Assembly: GCA_012033335.1 (NCBI GenBank)
Contig: JAAURB010000004.1
Span: 26,061 to 90,060, forward strand
Length of the DNA: 64,000 bases
Direction: 5' to 3'
From: Oscillatoriales cyanobacterium RM2_1_1
GTDB taxonomy: Bacteria > Cyanobacteriota > Cyanobacteriia > Cyanobacteriales > Microcoleaceae
Shown: positions 37,410 to 48,139 of the stretch, one piece after another
Position numbering within the stretch: the first letter of the stretch is position 1
Layout: each line of letters opens with the position of its first letter
Notes under the pieces: generated by a model
Told to the model about the DNA's origin: nothing
The model's input: the letters and a program-made list of their open reading frames with translations, nothing else
Database searches by the model: none
Program-made: the position numbers and the translations under genes

Positions 37410-39122
37410 CTAGAGTCTAACGTGGGCAGGTAACCATACTGTAAAGGTAGACCCTTTTTCCAGTTGGCTCGTCACACTGATTCCACCCCCTAAAATTTCA
37501 CATAACCGCTGACTAATGGCCAATCCCAATCCAGTCCCACCAAATCGTTTTGTAGTAGAGGCATCCGCCTGAGTAAAAGCATTGAAAATATATTGTTGCT
37601 GCTCAGTACTCATGCCAATTCCCGTATCAATGACTCTAAAAATTAAAAATTGTTGGGAACCTAAACTGGCTTTTTCAGTGCCTTTGGTGTTACCAGTTCG
37701 CGGCTTGCGCTTGACCCGTTCTATTGAGATGGTAATGGTACCGTCTTGAGTGAATTTACAAGCATTACTGAGAAGATTGAGGAGAATTTGTCTCACCTTG
37801 GGTAAGTCCGCATACATGTTTCCTGGACTACCTTTACTCTCAACTTTGAGCCGATTGTTATTTTTTTCGGCCAGGGGTTTTGCCGTAGTAATCACATCCT
37901 GAATCAATTGTTTCTCGATGGAGAAATCTTCTAAATATAATGTCACATGACCGGCCTCAATCTTAGAAATATCTAAAATATCGCTGATCATATCTCGCAG
38001 ATGTTTTCCAGCGGTCTGAATTCGCTCCAGGTCAGGAATAAAATCCACGTAACCCAGATCTTCAGATTCATCATGGAGAATTTCGCTGTAGCCAATAATA
38101 GCATTCAGAGGAGTGCGAAGTTCATGGCTCATATTGGCGAGAAACACGCTTTTGGAGCGGTTGGCCGCTTCTGCATCAATCTTGGATTTTTGCAGTTCAT
38201 CAGTGTAGTCCCCCACCTGCTGAATCAAATGGTTCAGGGATTGAATCAGGGAGCCAATTTCGTCATGGGCCATCATCGGAATTTGAGTTGTAAAATCCGC
38301 CTCGTCCCCCACCCGTTTAGTAACTTTTGTCATGGTCTCAATCGGAGAGGCGATCGCCCAACTGGTATAGGTGGCCAGCACCAGAGCCAGAAACGACGAA
38401 ATTAAGAGGCTGGAAAACAGTACCTTGTCCCCCAGGGCTTGGGCTTTTCGGTTGGCTTCCAGGGTCTGTTCTAGCTGATTGCCAGTCTCTAGTGCGGCAC
38501 TGAGACACTCCCGGGACAGGGCGTAGAATTGCATGGCTGTCGCGCTTTGCCCAAATTGATCTAGCTCCTGTTGAACCGCAACCTGAGCTCTTGGATTGGT
38601 GCGGCTAGCCTCAGCCCGTTCGAGCAAGGGAGTGATCCCCGAACGATAGTCTGCTCGGGCTTGCTCGTAACGCTTTGCCAGATCAGTCAACCTTTCGGTG
38701 GTTTCAGCATCGATGGTTTCGGGGGATGCTGTGATGAAATCTTGAAATTGTTGTAAATTCTGGACAATCTTGAAATCGAGATCAGCCTGGATGGATGAAA
38801 TGGTTTGTCCTCGCTCTGATTCTTTGCCCAAAATCGTGGGGAGTTTTTTCTGGCTGATTTCTAAATCCTCAATATTCTGGGCCAGTTGAGTGAGCTGGCG
38901 AGCCTTGGTCAGGTTTGCCTCTACGGCCTCCCGACGTTGAGTTTGATAATAGCCTTGAACAATAAATCCAATCGTGGCCCCCAGCACCGCGATTCCTACT
39001 ACCAAAGCATAGCCAAGGCCGATTTTCTGCCGAATTCCTAAACGGCTAAACCCTGGCAAATGTAACCCCCCTTCGCTAGCGGAGGAAATCGCAGATCGCT
39101 GAACCGGTTGAGTGAGAGACAT
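37410..39122 (-). CDS. Sensor histidine kinase with HAMP domain
   Basis: The inner-membrane sensor has two membrane segments (about 40-58 and 235-256 from ATG 39122), a periplasmic helical sensor domain between them, a HAMP domain after the second, then the dimerisation helix with MSHELRTPLNAI. The phospho-accepting His is near residue 333. The ATPase domain has the N box (LLNLLSNACKFT), the G1 box (VIDTGIGMS) and GGTGLGLAISQ. It has no receiver domain and no partner regulator beside it. ATG 39122 gives MSLTQPVQRS. TTG 39140 is an alternative. Confidence 0.88.
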   Translation of the reverse strand: MSLTQPVQRSAISSASEGGLHLPGFSRLGIRQKIGLGYALVVGIAVLGATIGFIVQGYYQTQRREAVEANLTKARQLTQLAQNIEDLEISQKKLPTILGKESERGQTISSIQADLDFKIVQNLQQFQDFITASPETIDAETTERLTDLAKRYEQARADYRSGITPLLERAEASRTNPRAQVAVQQELDQFGQSATAMQFYALSRECLSAALETGNQLEQTLEANRKAQALGDKVLFSSLLISSFLALVLATYTSWAIASPIETMTKVTKRVGDEADFTTQIPMMAHDEIGSLIQSLNHLIQQVGDYTDELQKSKIDAEAANRSKSVFLANMSHELRTPLNAIIGYSEILHDESEDLGYVDFIPDLERIQTAGKHLRDMISDILDISKIEAGHVTLYLEDFSIEKQLIQDVITTAKPLAEKNNNRLKVESKGSPGNMYADLPKVRQILLNLLSNACKFTQDGTITISIERVKRKPRTGNTKGTEKASLGSQQFLIFRVIDTGIGMSTEQQQYIFNAFTQADASTTKRFGGTGLGLAISQRLCEILGGGISVTSQLEKGSTFTVWLPAHVRL

Positions 39123-39185
39123 TCCTAGTTGACGATCCAAGTCAGAGCATTATTTCTATTCTATGCTGAGTTATGAGAAAGACTA

Positions 39186-39228
39186 TTGACATCCTCTCCA
39201 TCCAATCGTTAGGCGATATGGATGGAGA
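39186..39228 (-). ncRNA. Predicted 3' end of omega-RNA / right-end hairpin of the tnpB element
   Basis: TCTCCATCC (39195-39203) and GGATGGAGA (39220-39228) form a perfect 9-bp stem that spans the tnpB stop codon. An inner ATCG/CGAT pair extends it. In IS605-type elements the omega-RNA covers the 3' end of tnpB and the right end, and its guide is the flanking DNA. The predicted guide is therefore the minus-strand sequence just below 39186. The exact cut point is inferred. Confidence 0.5.
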
Positions 39229-40453
39229 TTCCCTGGGTTGCCCCAAAGATTTCCTGCTTCAAAGCCAGTTGGCTAGGCTGAGTGACCTCAACCCCCGTCA
39301 CCTCGACTCCACAGGCATTTTCTATTCCCCGTTGCCCACGGGTACAGATCACTTGTCCAGCGGCCACGTCACGGGGTTTGATTGACCCGCAGTTGTGGCA
39401 GTGATGAATTCGGGTTGAGAGGTCTTTGCGAACCTCTGCACCGCAATTCGGGCACTCCTGAGAAGTACCACGGGCATTAACCTTGCTATAAAATACATCC
39501 CGCTTGAAGCATACCCACGGGAGGATCTGGTTCGTGAATTGGCCTAGCCCAGCATCTAGAGTGTGCTTACCCAGCATCCCTTTGACCATAATGCGAAAGT
39601 CTAGGTCTTCCACAAAAATCATCCCGGCACTATCGCAAAGGTAATGAGCCAACTTGAAATGCCAGTCCTTACGGGTATCAGCAAGGCGTTGATGCACTCT
39701 CGCAATCTTCTTCTGAAGCTTTAGCCAGTTAGCTGACCCTTTTTGCTGATTCTTAAGCCTGCGTTGCAGCAATTTCAGCTTGCGGTGCAGCTCATTAAAA
39801 AAGCAGGGCCGCTTAACCTGTTCTCCGTCTGAAGTCGAGAGGAAATATTCAAGTCCGATATCAATCCCTACCGGATGACCATGAGGCATCGTAGCAGGGA
39901 TATCAACATTGGCCTGAAGGCTAAGTATGACAAAGTAGCCCGATGCCTTGCGAACAATTCGAGCTTGTTTTACCTCAAACAGGTCGGGGATTTCCCGTGA
40001 CCATCGAACTTGCACCCAGCCCAGTTGAGGCAGCTTAATTCCATCACTGGTGATGCAGTCTTTGAGCATCTGAGGGAAAATCAAGCTTTGCATTCGACTT
40101 GGTTTTTTGAATCGTGGAAACCCAGAACGCTTTAACCGCCATGACTCCCAAGAAATTTCCAGTTTTCTAAGAACCTGCTGGAGTACCTGAGCATTAACGG
40201 TTCTGAGTCTAGGGAATTCAGATTTAGCCAAAGTCAGTCGTTTAGCCTGAACGTGGTAGTTCGGGAATGGTGCATCTACTGGCAAGATAAACTCTTGCTT
40301 GATTGAACAGGCATTTACTGAAGACTTTCGAGAATCTAGCCAGTCTTTACGCTCCCGCAGGGCAAAGTTCCAGACATTGCGACATACATCAAGAATGTCT
40401 TCAATCCCCGAAACTTGCTCAGCGGTTGGCTCTAGCTTAAATTCCCACGTCAT
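39209..40453 (-). CDS. tnpB: RNA-guided endonuclease TnpB
   Basis: This 414-residue protein has the IS200/IS605 OrfB/TnpB architecture. The RuvC active site is D198 (VGIDIG), E282 (FVEDLDF) and D362 (KPRDVAAG), with the zinc finger C334, C337, C352 and C355 between the last two. The N-terminal helical region starts MTWEFKLEPT. All active-site residues are present, so it may be active. TnpB proteins use an RNA from the element end as guide to cut DNA at sites without the element. A C-terminal extension (about 50 residues after D362) is normal. No tnpA is nearby. GTG 40462 is an alternative start. Confidence 0.92.
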   Translation of the reverse strand: MTWEFKLEPTAEQVSGIEDILDVCRNVWNFALRERKDWLDSRKSSVNACSIKQEFILPVDAPFPNYHVQAKRLTLAKSEFPRLRTVNAQVLQQVLRKLEISWESWRLKRSGFPRFKKPSRMQSLIFPQMLKDCITSDGIKLPQLGWVQVRWSREIPDLFEVKQARIVRKASGYFVILSLQANVDIPATMPHGHPVGIDIGLEYFLSTSDGEQVKRPCFFNELHRKLKLLQRRLKNQQKGSANWLKLQKKIARVHQRLADTRKDWHFKLAHYLCDSAGMIFVEDLDFRIMVKGMLGKHTLDAGLGQFTNQILPWVCFKRDVFYSKVNARGTSQECPNCGAEVRKDLSTRIHHCHNCGSIKPRDVAAGQVICTRGQRGIENACGVEVTGVEVTQPSQLALKQEIFGATQGISIHIA

Positions 40454-40521
40454 ACTTAGCACATTTACATCGTAATGTATATTTTGTAGATTGCTTCCTT
40501 CGGTCGCGCTCCGCTACACCA

Positions 40522-40547
40522 CCAGCCAAGCTTTCAGCTATGGCTGG
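40522..40547. repeat. Left-end hairpin of the tnpB element (candidate)
   Basis: CCAGCC and GGCTGG form a 6-bp stem, with an inner AGCT/AGCT pair around TTC. It stands about 70 bases upstream of the tnpB start, where IS605 elements carry a subterminal left-end hairpin for tnpA recognition. Confidence 0.45.
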
Positions 40548-40654
40548 AGTACTGCGAAGTTTTCCGATAGGGTATTTCTCAGATAATTTATATTCTGGGT
40601 TTGTCAAGGGGAGTGTTACCTAGCATTGATCCAAGACTCTAGAATTGCCCTGAA

Positions 40655-42004
<1,350 letters not shown>

Positions 42005-42136
42005 TTACTGCGATCGCACCCCAACGTCTATGGCAAATTCTGATGAACCTGACTTCAGGGGGAAAACCGCTATACAATCTAAAGCGAAAGCGGACTAATC
42101 ACAATCTAGCTCAACTCCAAGGGTAAAGTTTCCCGG

Positions 42137-43816
42137 ATGCTCCTGATCAAAAAGACCCCCAGACCTCTACGGTGGCAACGCACCCGATATTCTCCGGCGG
42201 CTCGGCAGATGGATATTTTTGTGGCGGTGGGGAAATTGATATTTTTTCTCTGGTGGGATCGATTTGTGCTGAATAACAGCGCTCAACAACGCCGCAAACG
42301 GGCCCAGTGGTTAGTCAAGACAATGCTGGACTTGGGGCCAACTTTTATTAAAATTGGTCAGGCCCTCTCCACCCGGGCTGATATTCTCCCCCTGGAATAT
42401 ATCGAGGAACTGGAAAAGTTGCAGGATAAAGTTCCTCCTTTTAGCACCGTAGAAGCAGTCAATATTATCGAGGCAGAACTGGGCAATTCCCTGTTTACCT
42501 TATTTCGCGAGTTTAATGAACATTCTATTGCCGCCGCTAGTTTGGGTCAGGTTCACAAAGCTCGTCTGCATACTGGAGAGGATGTGGTAGTCAAGGTGCA
42601 GCGCCCCGGGTTGCAGCAATTGTTTGATCTCGATGTTGAGGCGACCCGCAAGATTGTTCGGTTTTGTTGTCGGCGGTTCGACTGGGCTAGACTCTACGAT
42701 TTACAGGCGATTTACAACGAGTTTTTCATTATTTTATATCAGGAAATCGACTACATCAAAGAAGGCAAAAATGCCGACCGATTTCGGGAAAACTTTAAGC
42801 ATAATCCTGGAATCATAGTGCCCAAAGTCTACTGGCAATATGCCAGTCATAAAGTTTTGACCCTGGAATATTTGCCAGGAATCAAGGCCGACGACAAAGA
42901 AAAAATTGAAGCGTCAGGATTAGATATTCAGCGGATTAATCAACTGGGAATCTGTTGCTATCTTCAACAAATTCTTCAAGATGGTTTCTTTCAGGCTGAT
43001 CCCCATCCCGGCAATATTGCCATTAGCCCTGAGGGGAATCTGATTTTCTATGACTTTGGCATGATGGCTGAAATCAAAGCCATGGAAAAGGATCAAATGG
43101 TGCGTACTTTTTTTGCCGTCTTGAGAAAAGATACCGATACCGTTCTCGACAGCCTGATCCGAATTGGCTTGATTGATCCGATTCCAGACATGACCCCCAT
43201 TCGCCGAATGATTCGATTTTTGCTAGAAGAATTCACCGATAAACCAGTTGATTTTCAAGCCTTTAATCAGCTTAAGGAAGAAGTTTATTTGATGTTCGAG
43301 CAGCAACCCTTTCGACTGCCGGCTCAGATGACTTTTATTCTAAAATCCTTGACGACCCTAGATGGTATTGCCCGGGTTCTCGATCCTCAATACAACTTAA
43401 TTTTAAGTGCCACTCCGTTCATTAAAAGTGTCACCTTGACCCGAGGTCGGGGCAATGCCCTGGGGGAATTTGCCAAACAAGCCCGGGAGTTTGTCAAGTA
43501 TAAATTCCAGCAACCTAATAAACCGGAATTGTTAATCCGACGGCTCGAACAACGAATTGAAGAAGGAGAAATCAAGTTTAGAGTGCGATCGATTGAAAGC
43601 GATCGCGCCCTCCGACGAGTTAATTTAGCATTGAAAAGTTTGATCCACGGCTGCTGGACGGGATTTATGTTCTTATCTGGGGTGGTGCTGCTAGTAAATC
43701 ATTATCTCAATTGGGCCGTTATTGTTTTTTGTATCGCTGGACTGGGGGCATTTTTATTCCTGCGATCTTTAGTCAATCTCTCGATTCGGGAACGGTTAGA
43801 TCGGATGGCGGAATAA
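42137..43816 (+). CDS. ABC1/UbiB-family atypical kinase
   Basis: The 559-residue protein has the ABC1 features: the KxGQ motif (FIKIGQALSTRADILP near 72), the Ala-rich loop with VKVQRPG near 153, the conserved ADPHPGNI near 288 and the DFGM magnesium motif near 306. Two hydrophobic segments are at the C-terminus (FMFLSGVVLLVNHYL and AVIVFCIAGLGAFLFL). Relatives support quinone synthesis or lipid metabolism in membranes. Several paralogues exist in cyanobacteria, and which one this is cannot be told. Confidence 0.87.
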   Translation: MLLIKKTPRPLRWQRTRYSPAARQMDIFVAVGKLIFFLWWDRFVLNNSAQQRRKRAQWLVKTMLDLGPTFIKIGQALSTRADILPLEYIEELEKLQDKVPPFSTVEAVNIIEAELGNSLFTLFREFNEHSIAAASLGQVHKARLHTGEDVVVKVQRPGLQQLFDLDVEATRKIVRFCCRRFDWARLYDLQAIYNEFFIILYQEIDYIKEGKNADRFRENFKHNPGIIVPKVYWQYASHKVLTLEYLPGIKADDKEKIEASGLDIQRINQLGICCYLQQILQDGFFQADPHPGNIAISPEGNLIFYDFGMMAEIKAMEKDQMVRTFFAVLRKDTDTVLDSLIRIGLIDPIPDMTPIRRMIRFLLEEFTDKPVDFQAFNQLKEEVYLMFEQQPFRLPAQMTFILKSLTTLDGIARVLDPQYNLILSATPFIKSVTLTRGRGNALGEFAKQAREFVKYKFQQPNKPELLIRRLEQRIEEGEIKFRVRSIESDRALRRVNLALKSLIHGCWTGFMFLSGVVLLVNHYLNWAVIVFCIAGLGAFLFLRSLVNLSIRERLDRMAE

Positions 43817-43944
43817 TTTCTATACCGCAATTTTTAATCCCGTACTTCAGTAACATAATTTCTACATTGAAGAGTTGAGTGAAGAATCTGGCTGGTTAAA
43901 AGCTATGATATTCAGCTATTCCTGAAAGGTTTAGTCCTAATTTG

Positions 43945-44811
43945 ATGTTCATGAACAATATCAGATTTCTCTTAAAGTTGATAGTTTTCTGCGTGATGTC
44001 TAGTGTCATATTGTTTCAGACTTTAAAGCCTGCTGCAACCCAATCCAATTTGCTGCCTTTAGTTTCCCCCCGTACTGACCAGCAGATTGACTTTAGCCAA
44101 CACTTTCAAGACCTGGAAATTGAAGGCTCTATCTTGATTTATGATCCGAATCAGGACAAAATTTATCAACACAATCCCCAACGGAATGCTACCCCTTTCT
44201 TACCGGCATCCACATTCAAAATCCTCAATTCTTTGATTGCTTTAGAAACTGGGGTGATTGCTAACGAATTAGCTCTCTTAACCTGGGATGGAATTCAGCG
44301 AACCGTCCCCGCTTGGAATCAGGATCTCAATATGAAGGAAGCCATTCAGGGCTCAGCGGTTTGGTTTTATCAGGTTCTAGCCCGTCGAATTGGATACGAA
44401 CGGATGCAGGACTGGGTGACCCGGGTCGGCTATGGCAATCAAAATATTGGTTCTGCAACAGATATTGACGAGTTCTGGCTAGAGGGAGCGCTGAGAATTA
44501 CTCCCCAAGAACAAATTCAGTTTCTTCAGCAGCTCTACCAGAACGATTTGCCATTTTCGGAACGGGCGATCGCCATTGTCAAAGATATTATGATCCTTGA
44601 GAAAACCCCAGATTACACGATCAGGGGCAAGACCGGTTGGTTAGGATTTGGAAGTGAAACCATACCTCAAGTGGGCTGGTATGTGGGTTATTTGGAGAGG
44701 GGAGAACAGGTTTACTTTTTTGCCACGAATATCAATATTCGCCATCCCAAAGAAGCAGCAGCTCGCATGGAATTAACTCGCCGTTGTTTTCAGGATTTAG
44801 GACTTTTGTAA
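43945..44811 (+). CDS. Class D (OXA-like) beta-lactamase family protein
   Basis: The 288-residue protein has a signal peptide (FLLKLIVFCVMSSVILFQ) and all class D motifs in order: STFK (89-92) with the nucleophilic Ser and the Lys, SAV (137-139), YGN (163-165), FWLEG with the Trp equivalent (178) and KTGW (229-232). The motif set is complete, so it could hydrolyse beta-lactams, though chromosomal relatives may be only distantly active or act as PBP-like proteins. It is followed by a DUF697 gene after 64 bases on the same strand. ATG 43945 and 43951 are alternative starts. Confidence 0.9.
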   Translation: MFMNNIRFLLKLIVFCVMSSVILFQTLKPAATQSNLLPLVSPRTDQQIDFSQHFQDLEIEGSILIYDPNQDKIYQHNPQRNATPFLPASTFKILNSLIALETGVIANELALLTWDGIQRTVPAWNQDLNMKEAIQGSAVWFYQVLARRIGYERMQDWVTRVGYGNQNIGSATDIDEFWLEGALRITPQEQIQFLQQLYQNDLPFSERAIAIVKDIMILEKTPDYTIRGKTGWLGFGSETIPQVGWYVGYLERGEQVYFFATNINIRHPKEAAARMELTRRCFQDLGLL

Positions 44812-44875
44812 GGAGTTGAAAGACTACCCCAGTTCATTTCATAGAATGGTAGCTATAACTTCATCAGGTTTTACT

Positions 44876-45436
44876 ATGAGTCAGCGTACTGAAGCCGAAA
44901 GCATGATTCGTTCCCATGTGATGTGGGCCATGGGGGGCGGGTTAATTCCGATTCCGCTGGTGGATTTTGCTGCCGTTACAGCTATTCAATTGGAGATGCT
45001 CCAGCAACTCGCCCGGTTGTATGGGGTCGAATATTCCCAGAGTACCGGTAAGACCTTCGTTTCTGCCCTGACCGGAACCACCATTGCCAGCCTGGGAGCC
45101 AGTTTTCTCAAGGCCATTCCAGGAATCGGTACAATTATTGGGGGTGCTTCCATGTCCCTGACCTCCGGTGCTTCCACCTATGCGGTTGGACAGGTGGCGA
45201 TCAATCACTTTGCTAACTCTGGAACCCTGAGTAACTTTGTCGAAGAAAAGGTCAAACAAGCCTATGACAGTGCCTTTGAACGAGGGAAATCCTACGTCTC
45301 TGACCTGGAAGACAATCAGGATCAGGCCAAAGATATCTTTGCGACCCTGGAGAAGTTAGGCCAATTGAAGGAACAGGGAGTCCTAACAGAAGCAGAGTTT
45401 CAAGCCAAGAAAGCAGAGCTGCTAAAACGGCTCTAG
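44876..45436 (+). CDS. DUF697-type membrane protein with C-terminal SHOCT domain
   Basis: From ATG 44876 the protein has 186 residues. The N-terminal DUF697-type part reads MIRSHVMWAMGGGLIPIP and LVDFAAVTAIQLEMLQQLA, with hydrophobic glycine-rich segments (FLKAIPGIGTIIGGASMSL). The end, FATLEKLGQLKEQGVLTEAEF and QAKKAELLKRL, is a SHOCT (short C-terminal) oligomerisation helix. Its function is unknown. It follows the beta-lactamase-like gene and may share its transcript. Confidence 0.75.
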   Translation: MSQRTEAESMIRSHVMWAMGGGLIPIPLVDFAAVTAIQLEMLQQLARLYGVEYSQSTGKTFVSALTGTTIASLGASFLKAIPGIGTIIGGASMSLTSGASTYAVGQVAINHFANSGTLSNFVEEKVKQAYDSAFERGKSYVSDLEDNQDQAKDIFATLEKLGQLKEQGVLTEAEFQAKKAELLKRL

Positions 45437-45549
45437 GTACTCTGGTCAATTGATTTTGTTAGAGTGAATAGCACTCAGAACGATTTGTCAAATTCTGTAT
45501 TTGTGGTTCAGATAACTGCTCCACCCTGATGATTTAAACCAGAATCGTG

Positions 45550-45568
45550 GGCTCAGTTTACCTGAGCC
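45550..45568 (+). terminator. Hairpin after the DUF697-SHOCT gene
   Basis: GGCTCAG and CTGAGCC form a perfect 7-bp stem with a 5-base loop. A partly T-rich stretch (ATATTCTGTTT) follows about 7 bases later. A terminator role is likely but not certain. Confidence 0.5.
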
Positions 45569-45637
45569 GTCTGATATTCTGTTTAAATCCCTTATTCCAG
45601 GAAAATCTCAAGGGAAATCTTCAAAAGAACTGAATCC

Positions 45638-46429
45638 ATGATTGATCTGACTGGAAAAGTTATTTTAGTGACTGGGGGCAGTCAAGGAATTGGGGCGGCT
45701 ACCGTCAAAACCCTATATCAAGCCGGAGCCCGAGTCATCTTACACTATGGGGAAAGTCGAGGAAAAGCCGAGGAAATTGCCCAACAGCTAGGTCGAGATG
45801 CCTGTCATCTGGTGCAGGCAGATCTGGGCCAAAAACAGGCTGCCCCTGAACTGTGGCGGCAAGCTATGCAATGGCAAGGGAAAATTGACGTGGTTGTCAA
45901 TAACGCCGGGATGATTTCTGCTACCAGTATTGATGACGATTTTGCCACTTGGAGTCAAAACTGGCAGCAAACTTTGCAGGTGAATCTGATTGCGGTGGCG
46001 GATTTGTGTCGGGAAGCCATTCATCACTTTCAGCAACCAAATCTTCAGCAAAAGCCTCAAGATCCCCAACAACCGAGCGGCATTATTATTAATATTTCCA
46101 GTCGGGCTGCCTTTCGGGGAGATCAACCCAATTTCATGCACTATGCCGCCTCAAAAGGGGGTGTGATTTCCCTTACCCGCAGCATTGCCCGAGGATTTGC
46201 GAAGGACAACATCCTAGCCTATGCGATCGCCCCGGGTTTTGTTCAGACTGAGCGGATTGCAGCCATGATGCAAATTGAAGATGCAGCCCAACTTACCCAG
46301 GATATTCCTATGGGAAAAATGGCTTCCCCAGAAGACGTAGCCCACGTTGTCGCCTTCCTGGCTTCGGGCCTCTCACCCCATACGACCGGAACCACAATTG
46401 ATATCAATGGAGCCTCCTATGTCCACTAA
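45638..46429 (+). CDS. SDR-family oxidoreductase
   Basis: A 263-residue short-chain dehydrogenase/reductase with the Rossmann motif TGGSQGIGAAT (12-22), the NNAG motif (VVNNAG near 88), the catalytic Ser in ISSRAAF (about 153), and the catalytic YAASKGG (about 169). It probably uses NAD(P)H. The substrate is unknown. It could be a 3-oxoacyl-ACP reductase-like enzyme. ATG 45638 is the clear start. Confidence 0.85.
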   Translation: MIDLTGKVILVTGGSQGIGAATVKTLYQAGARVILHYGESRGKAEEIAQQLGRDACHLVQADLGQKQAAPELWRQAMQWQGKIDVVVNNAGMISATSIDDDFATWSQNWQQTLQVNLIAVADLCREAIHHFQQPNLQQKPQDPQQPSGIIINISSRAAFRGDQPNFMHYAASKGGVISLTRSIARGFAKDNILAYAIAPGFVQTERIAAMMQIEDAAQLTQDIPMGKMASPEDVAHVVAFLASGLSPHTTGTTIDINGASYVH

Positions 46430-46581
46430 ATCAATTTGCCAAAGGATATCCGCAGAAAATGCTTCTAAAGTTTTACTATTTTCAACGAAGTATCAGACAT
46501 CCTGGTTATGTTGTCATCCGCAAAGATCTCACCCCTAAAGTACAGGGCTTCCCCAAAAAAGCAAAGTTATGACAAATTAAC

Positions 46582-46612
46582 AAAAAACCCGCAAATTGAT
46601 TGCGGTTTTTAA
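46582..46612. terminator. Bidirectional terminator-like hairpin
   Basis: AAAACCCGCAA and TTGCGGTTTTT form a stem around ATTGA with one bulge, followed by TTTTT on the + strand and by T-rich sequence on the minus strand. It lies between the convergent SDR and helicase genes. Confidence 0.6.
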
Positions 46613-46716
46613 TGGAGCATTACCAAATCTCGAAGATTTTATCTCAGACCAGCAATTCTGAGAAAGAACTGATCTCAGGTCTTGCTCAAGTTCTCGAGCA
46701 GTATTTCGGGCTCATC

Positions 46717-46744
46717 ATTTCAGATTAATCATTTCAGACTAATC
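46717..46744. repeat. 14-bp tandem duplication at the helicase 3' end
   Basis: ATTTCAGATTAATC and ATTTCAGACTAATC stand in tandem with one mismatch. The second copy includes the stop codon of the helicase gene. Confidence 0.6.
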
Positions 46745-48139
46745 ATTATGGGAGCCAGAGGTTTGGGGCTGACTGCGTCTAGTCAACTTCGGCTTAGAGA
46801 ACACTTCGGCCTCATTATAGTCCTGGGGCGGTTCATTTCCGGCATAGTTAGGCCGCATTTGATCGTAGGCTAGCTGTAACGCTGCTGCTGCGATCGCATG
46901 GGGTTCATATTCTTCGCCGAGCTGCGCCACAATCGGCAGGAAGGATGCCATCCGTTCCCCCGTCAGGGCTTCTGTCACCTTGTGCTTCAGTCGCTCAATG
47001 TTGCGGGCTTCGATCTGCGATCGCCGGGGAATTGACTCCGCTTCTAGCCGCTGCTCAACATGGCGCTCAATGAACTTTAACTTGCGCCGATCCGTCGGCT
47101 GAATCAGGGTAATGGCTTTCCCCTCACGACCGGCCCGTCCTGTCCGACCGATGCGGTGTACATAGCTCTCTGCATTATCGGGGAGATCGTAGTTAATCAC
47201 ATGGGTGAGGTGGTCAACGTCCAAACCCCGAGCCGCAATATCAGTGGCCACAATCCACTTAACCTGCCGCTGGCGGAACCGCATCAGCAGTCGCTCTCGC
47301 TGAGATTGGTTGAGGTTGCCGTGATATTCATCCACGCTATGGCCAATAGCTTGCAATTGATTGGTCAGCTCTGCTGCAACCTGCTTGGTGCGGACAAAGA
47401 TGATGGCAGAATCGGGATCTTCAAGTTCCAAAATCGGCTGCAGGGCTCTAGCCTTTGTCCATCCCCGAGGAACCATGTATACCGATTGTTCAATCCGCTT
47501 TGGAGTGGCTTTGGTTTGTTCTGCTTTGACAGTAATCGGGGACTTGAGAAACTTGCGTACCAGTTTCCAAATTGAGGAATCGATTGTGGCCGAGAAAAAA
47601 GCAGTCTGACGTTCATCAGAGGACGCTTCCAGAATTTTCTCAACATCCTGAATAAATCCCATACTCAACATCTCATCGGCCTCATCAAGGACGAACCATT
47701 TGAGATTGTCAAGCTTTAGATCCCCTCGATTGAGCAAGTCTAGAACTCGACCCGGGGTGCCGACCACCAACTGGACACCCCGTCTGAGCTGCTGAATCTG
47801 GCGATCAATCGCCTGTCCTCCATAAACTGTCAGAACATGAATGGCTCGCTCATAGGCCATCTTGCGAATTGCATCTTTGACCTGGAGGGCTAGCTCACGG
47901 GTTGGAGTCAAGATTAAAGCCTGAACTCCAGGGGCCGTCACATCAACCTGTTCCAGAATTGGTAGTGAAAAGGCGGCGGTTTTTCCAGTTCCAGTCTGGG
48001 CTTGGCCTACAATATCTCGACCCGATAACATTTGGGGGATAGCCTGACACTGGATGGGGGTTGGTTCAGTAAAACCAAGGGTTTTTAGGTGTTGAGCACG
48101 GGACTCGGAAATACCCAAACTTTCGAATGACAAACTCAC
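46739..48139 (-). CDS. crhR: DEAD-box RNA helicase, CrhR-like
   Basis: The 466-residue RNA helicase has the Q motif (FTEPTPIQCQAIP), Walker A (AQTGTGKTAA near 47), DEAD (near 153), SAT (near 185), and motifs V-VI ARGLD and HRIGRTGRAG. The C-terminal half, including ALTGERMASFLPIV, matches cyanobacterial CrhR closely. CrhR unwinds RNA and is induced by cold and redox change. The start is GTG 48139 with a strong AGGAG 6-7 bases upstream. A 14-bp duplication (46717-46744) overlaps its last codon. A long upstream spacer fits a regulated leader. Confidence 0.92.
   Translation of the reverse strand: MSLSFESLGISESRAQHLKTLGFTEPTPIQCQAIPQMLSGRDIVGQAQTGTGKTAAFSLPILEQVDVTAPGVQALILTPTRELALQVKDAIRKMAYERAIHVLTVYGGQAIDRQIQQLRRGVQLVVGTPGRVLDLLNRGDLKLDNLKWFVLDEADEMLSMGFIQDVEKILEASSDERQTAFFSATIDSSIWKLVRKFLKSPITVKAEQTKATPKRIEQSVYMVPRGWTKARALQPILELEDPDSAIIFVRTKQVAAELTNQLQAIGHSVDEYHGNLNQSQRERLLMRFRQRQVKWIVATDIAARGLDVDHLTHVINYDLPDNAESYVHRIGRTGRAGREGKAITLIQPTDRRKLKFIERHVEQRLEAESIPRRSQIEARNIERLKHKVTEALTGERMASFLPIVAQLGEEYEPHAIAAAALQLAYDQMRPNYAGNEPPQDYNEAEVFSKPKLTRRSQPQTSGSHND

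Larger units (their letters stand above)
39186..40560 (-). mobile_element. IS605/IS1341-type element (tnpB only)
   Basis: The element contains tnpB and no tnpA, as in IS1341-type non-autonomous IS200/IS605 members. The left-end candidate is the hairpin at 40522-40547, and the right-end candidate is the hairpin at 39195-39228. The right boundary is placed at TTGAC (39186-39190). The left boundary is not seen exactly; a flanking spacer of about 50-100 bases remains uncertain. Neither a target-site duplication nor a target consensus could be identified by eye. Confidence 0.6.
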
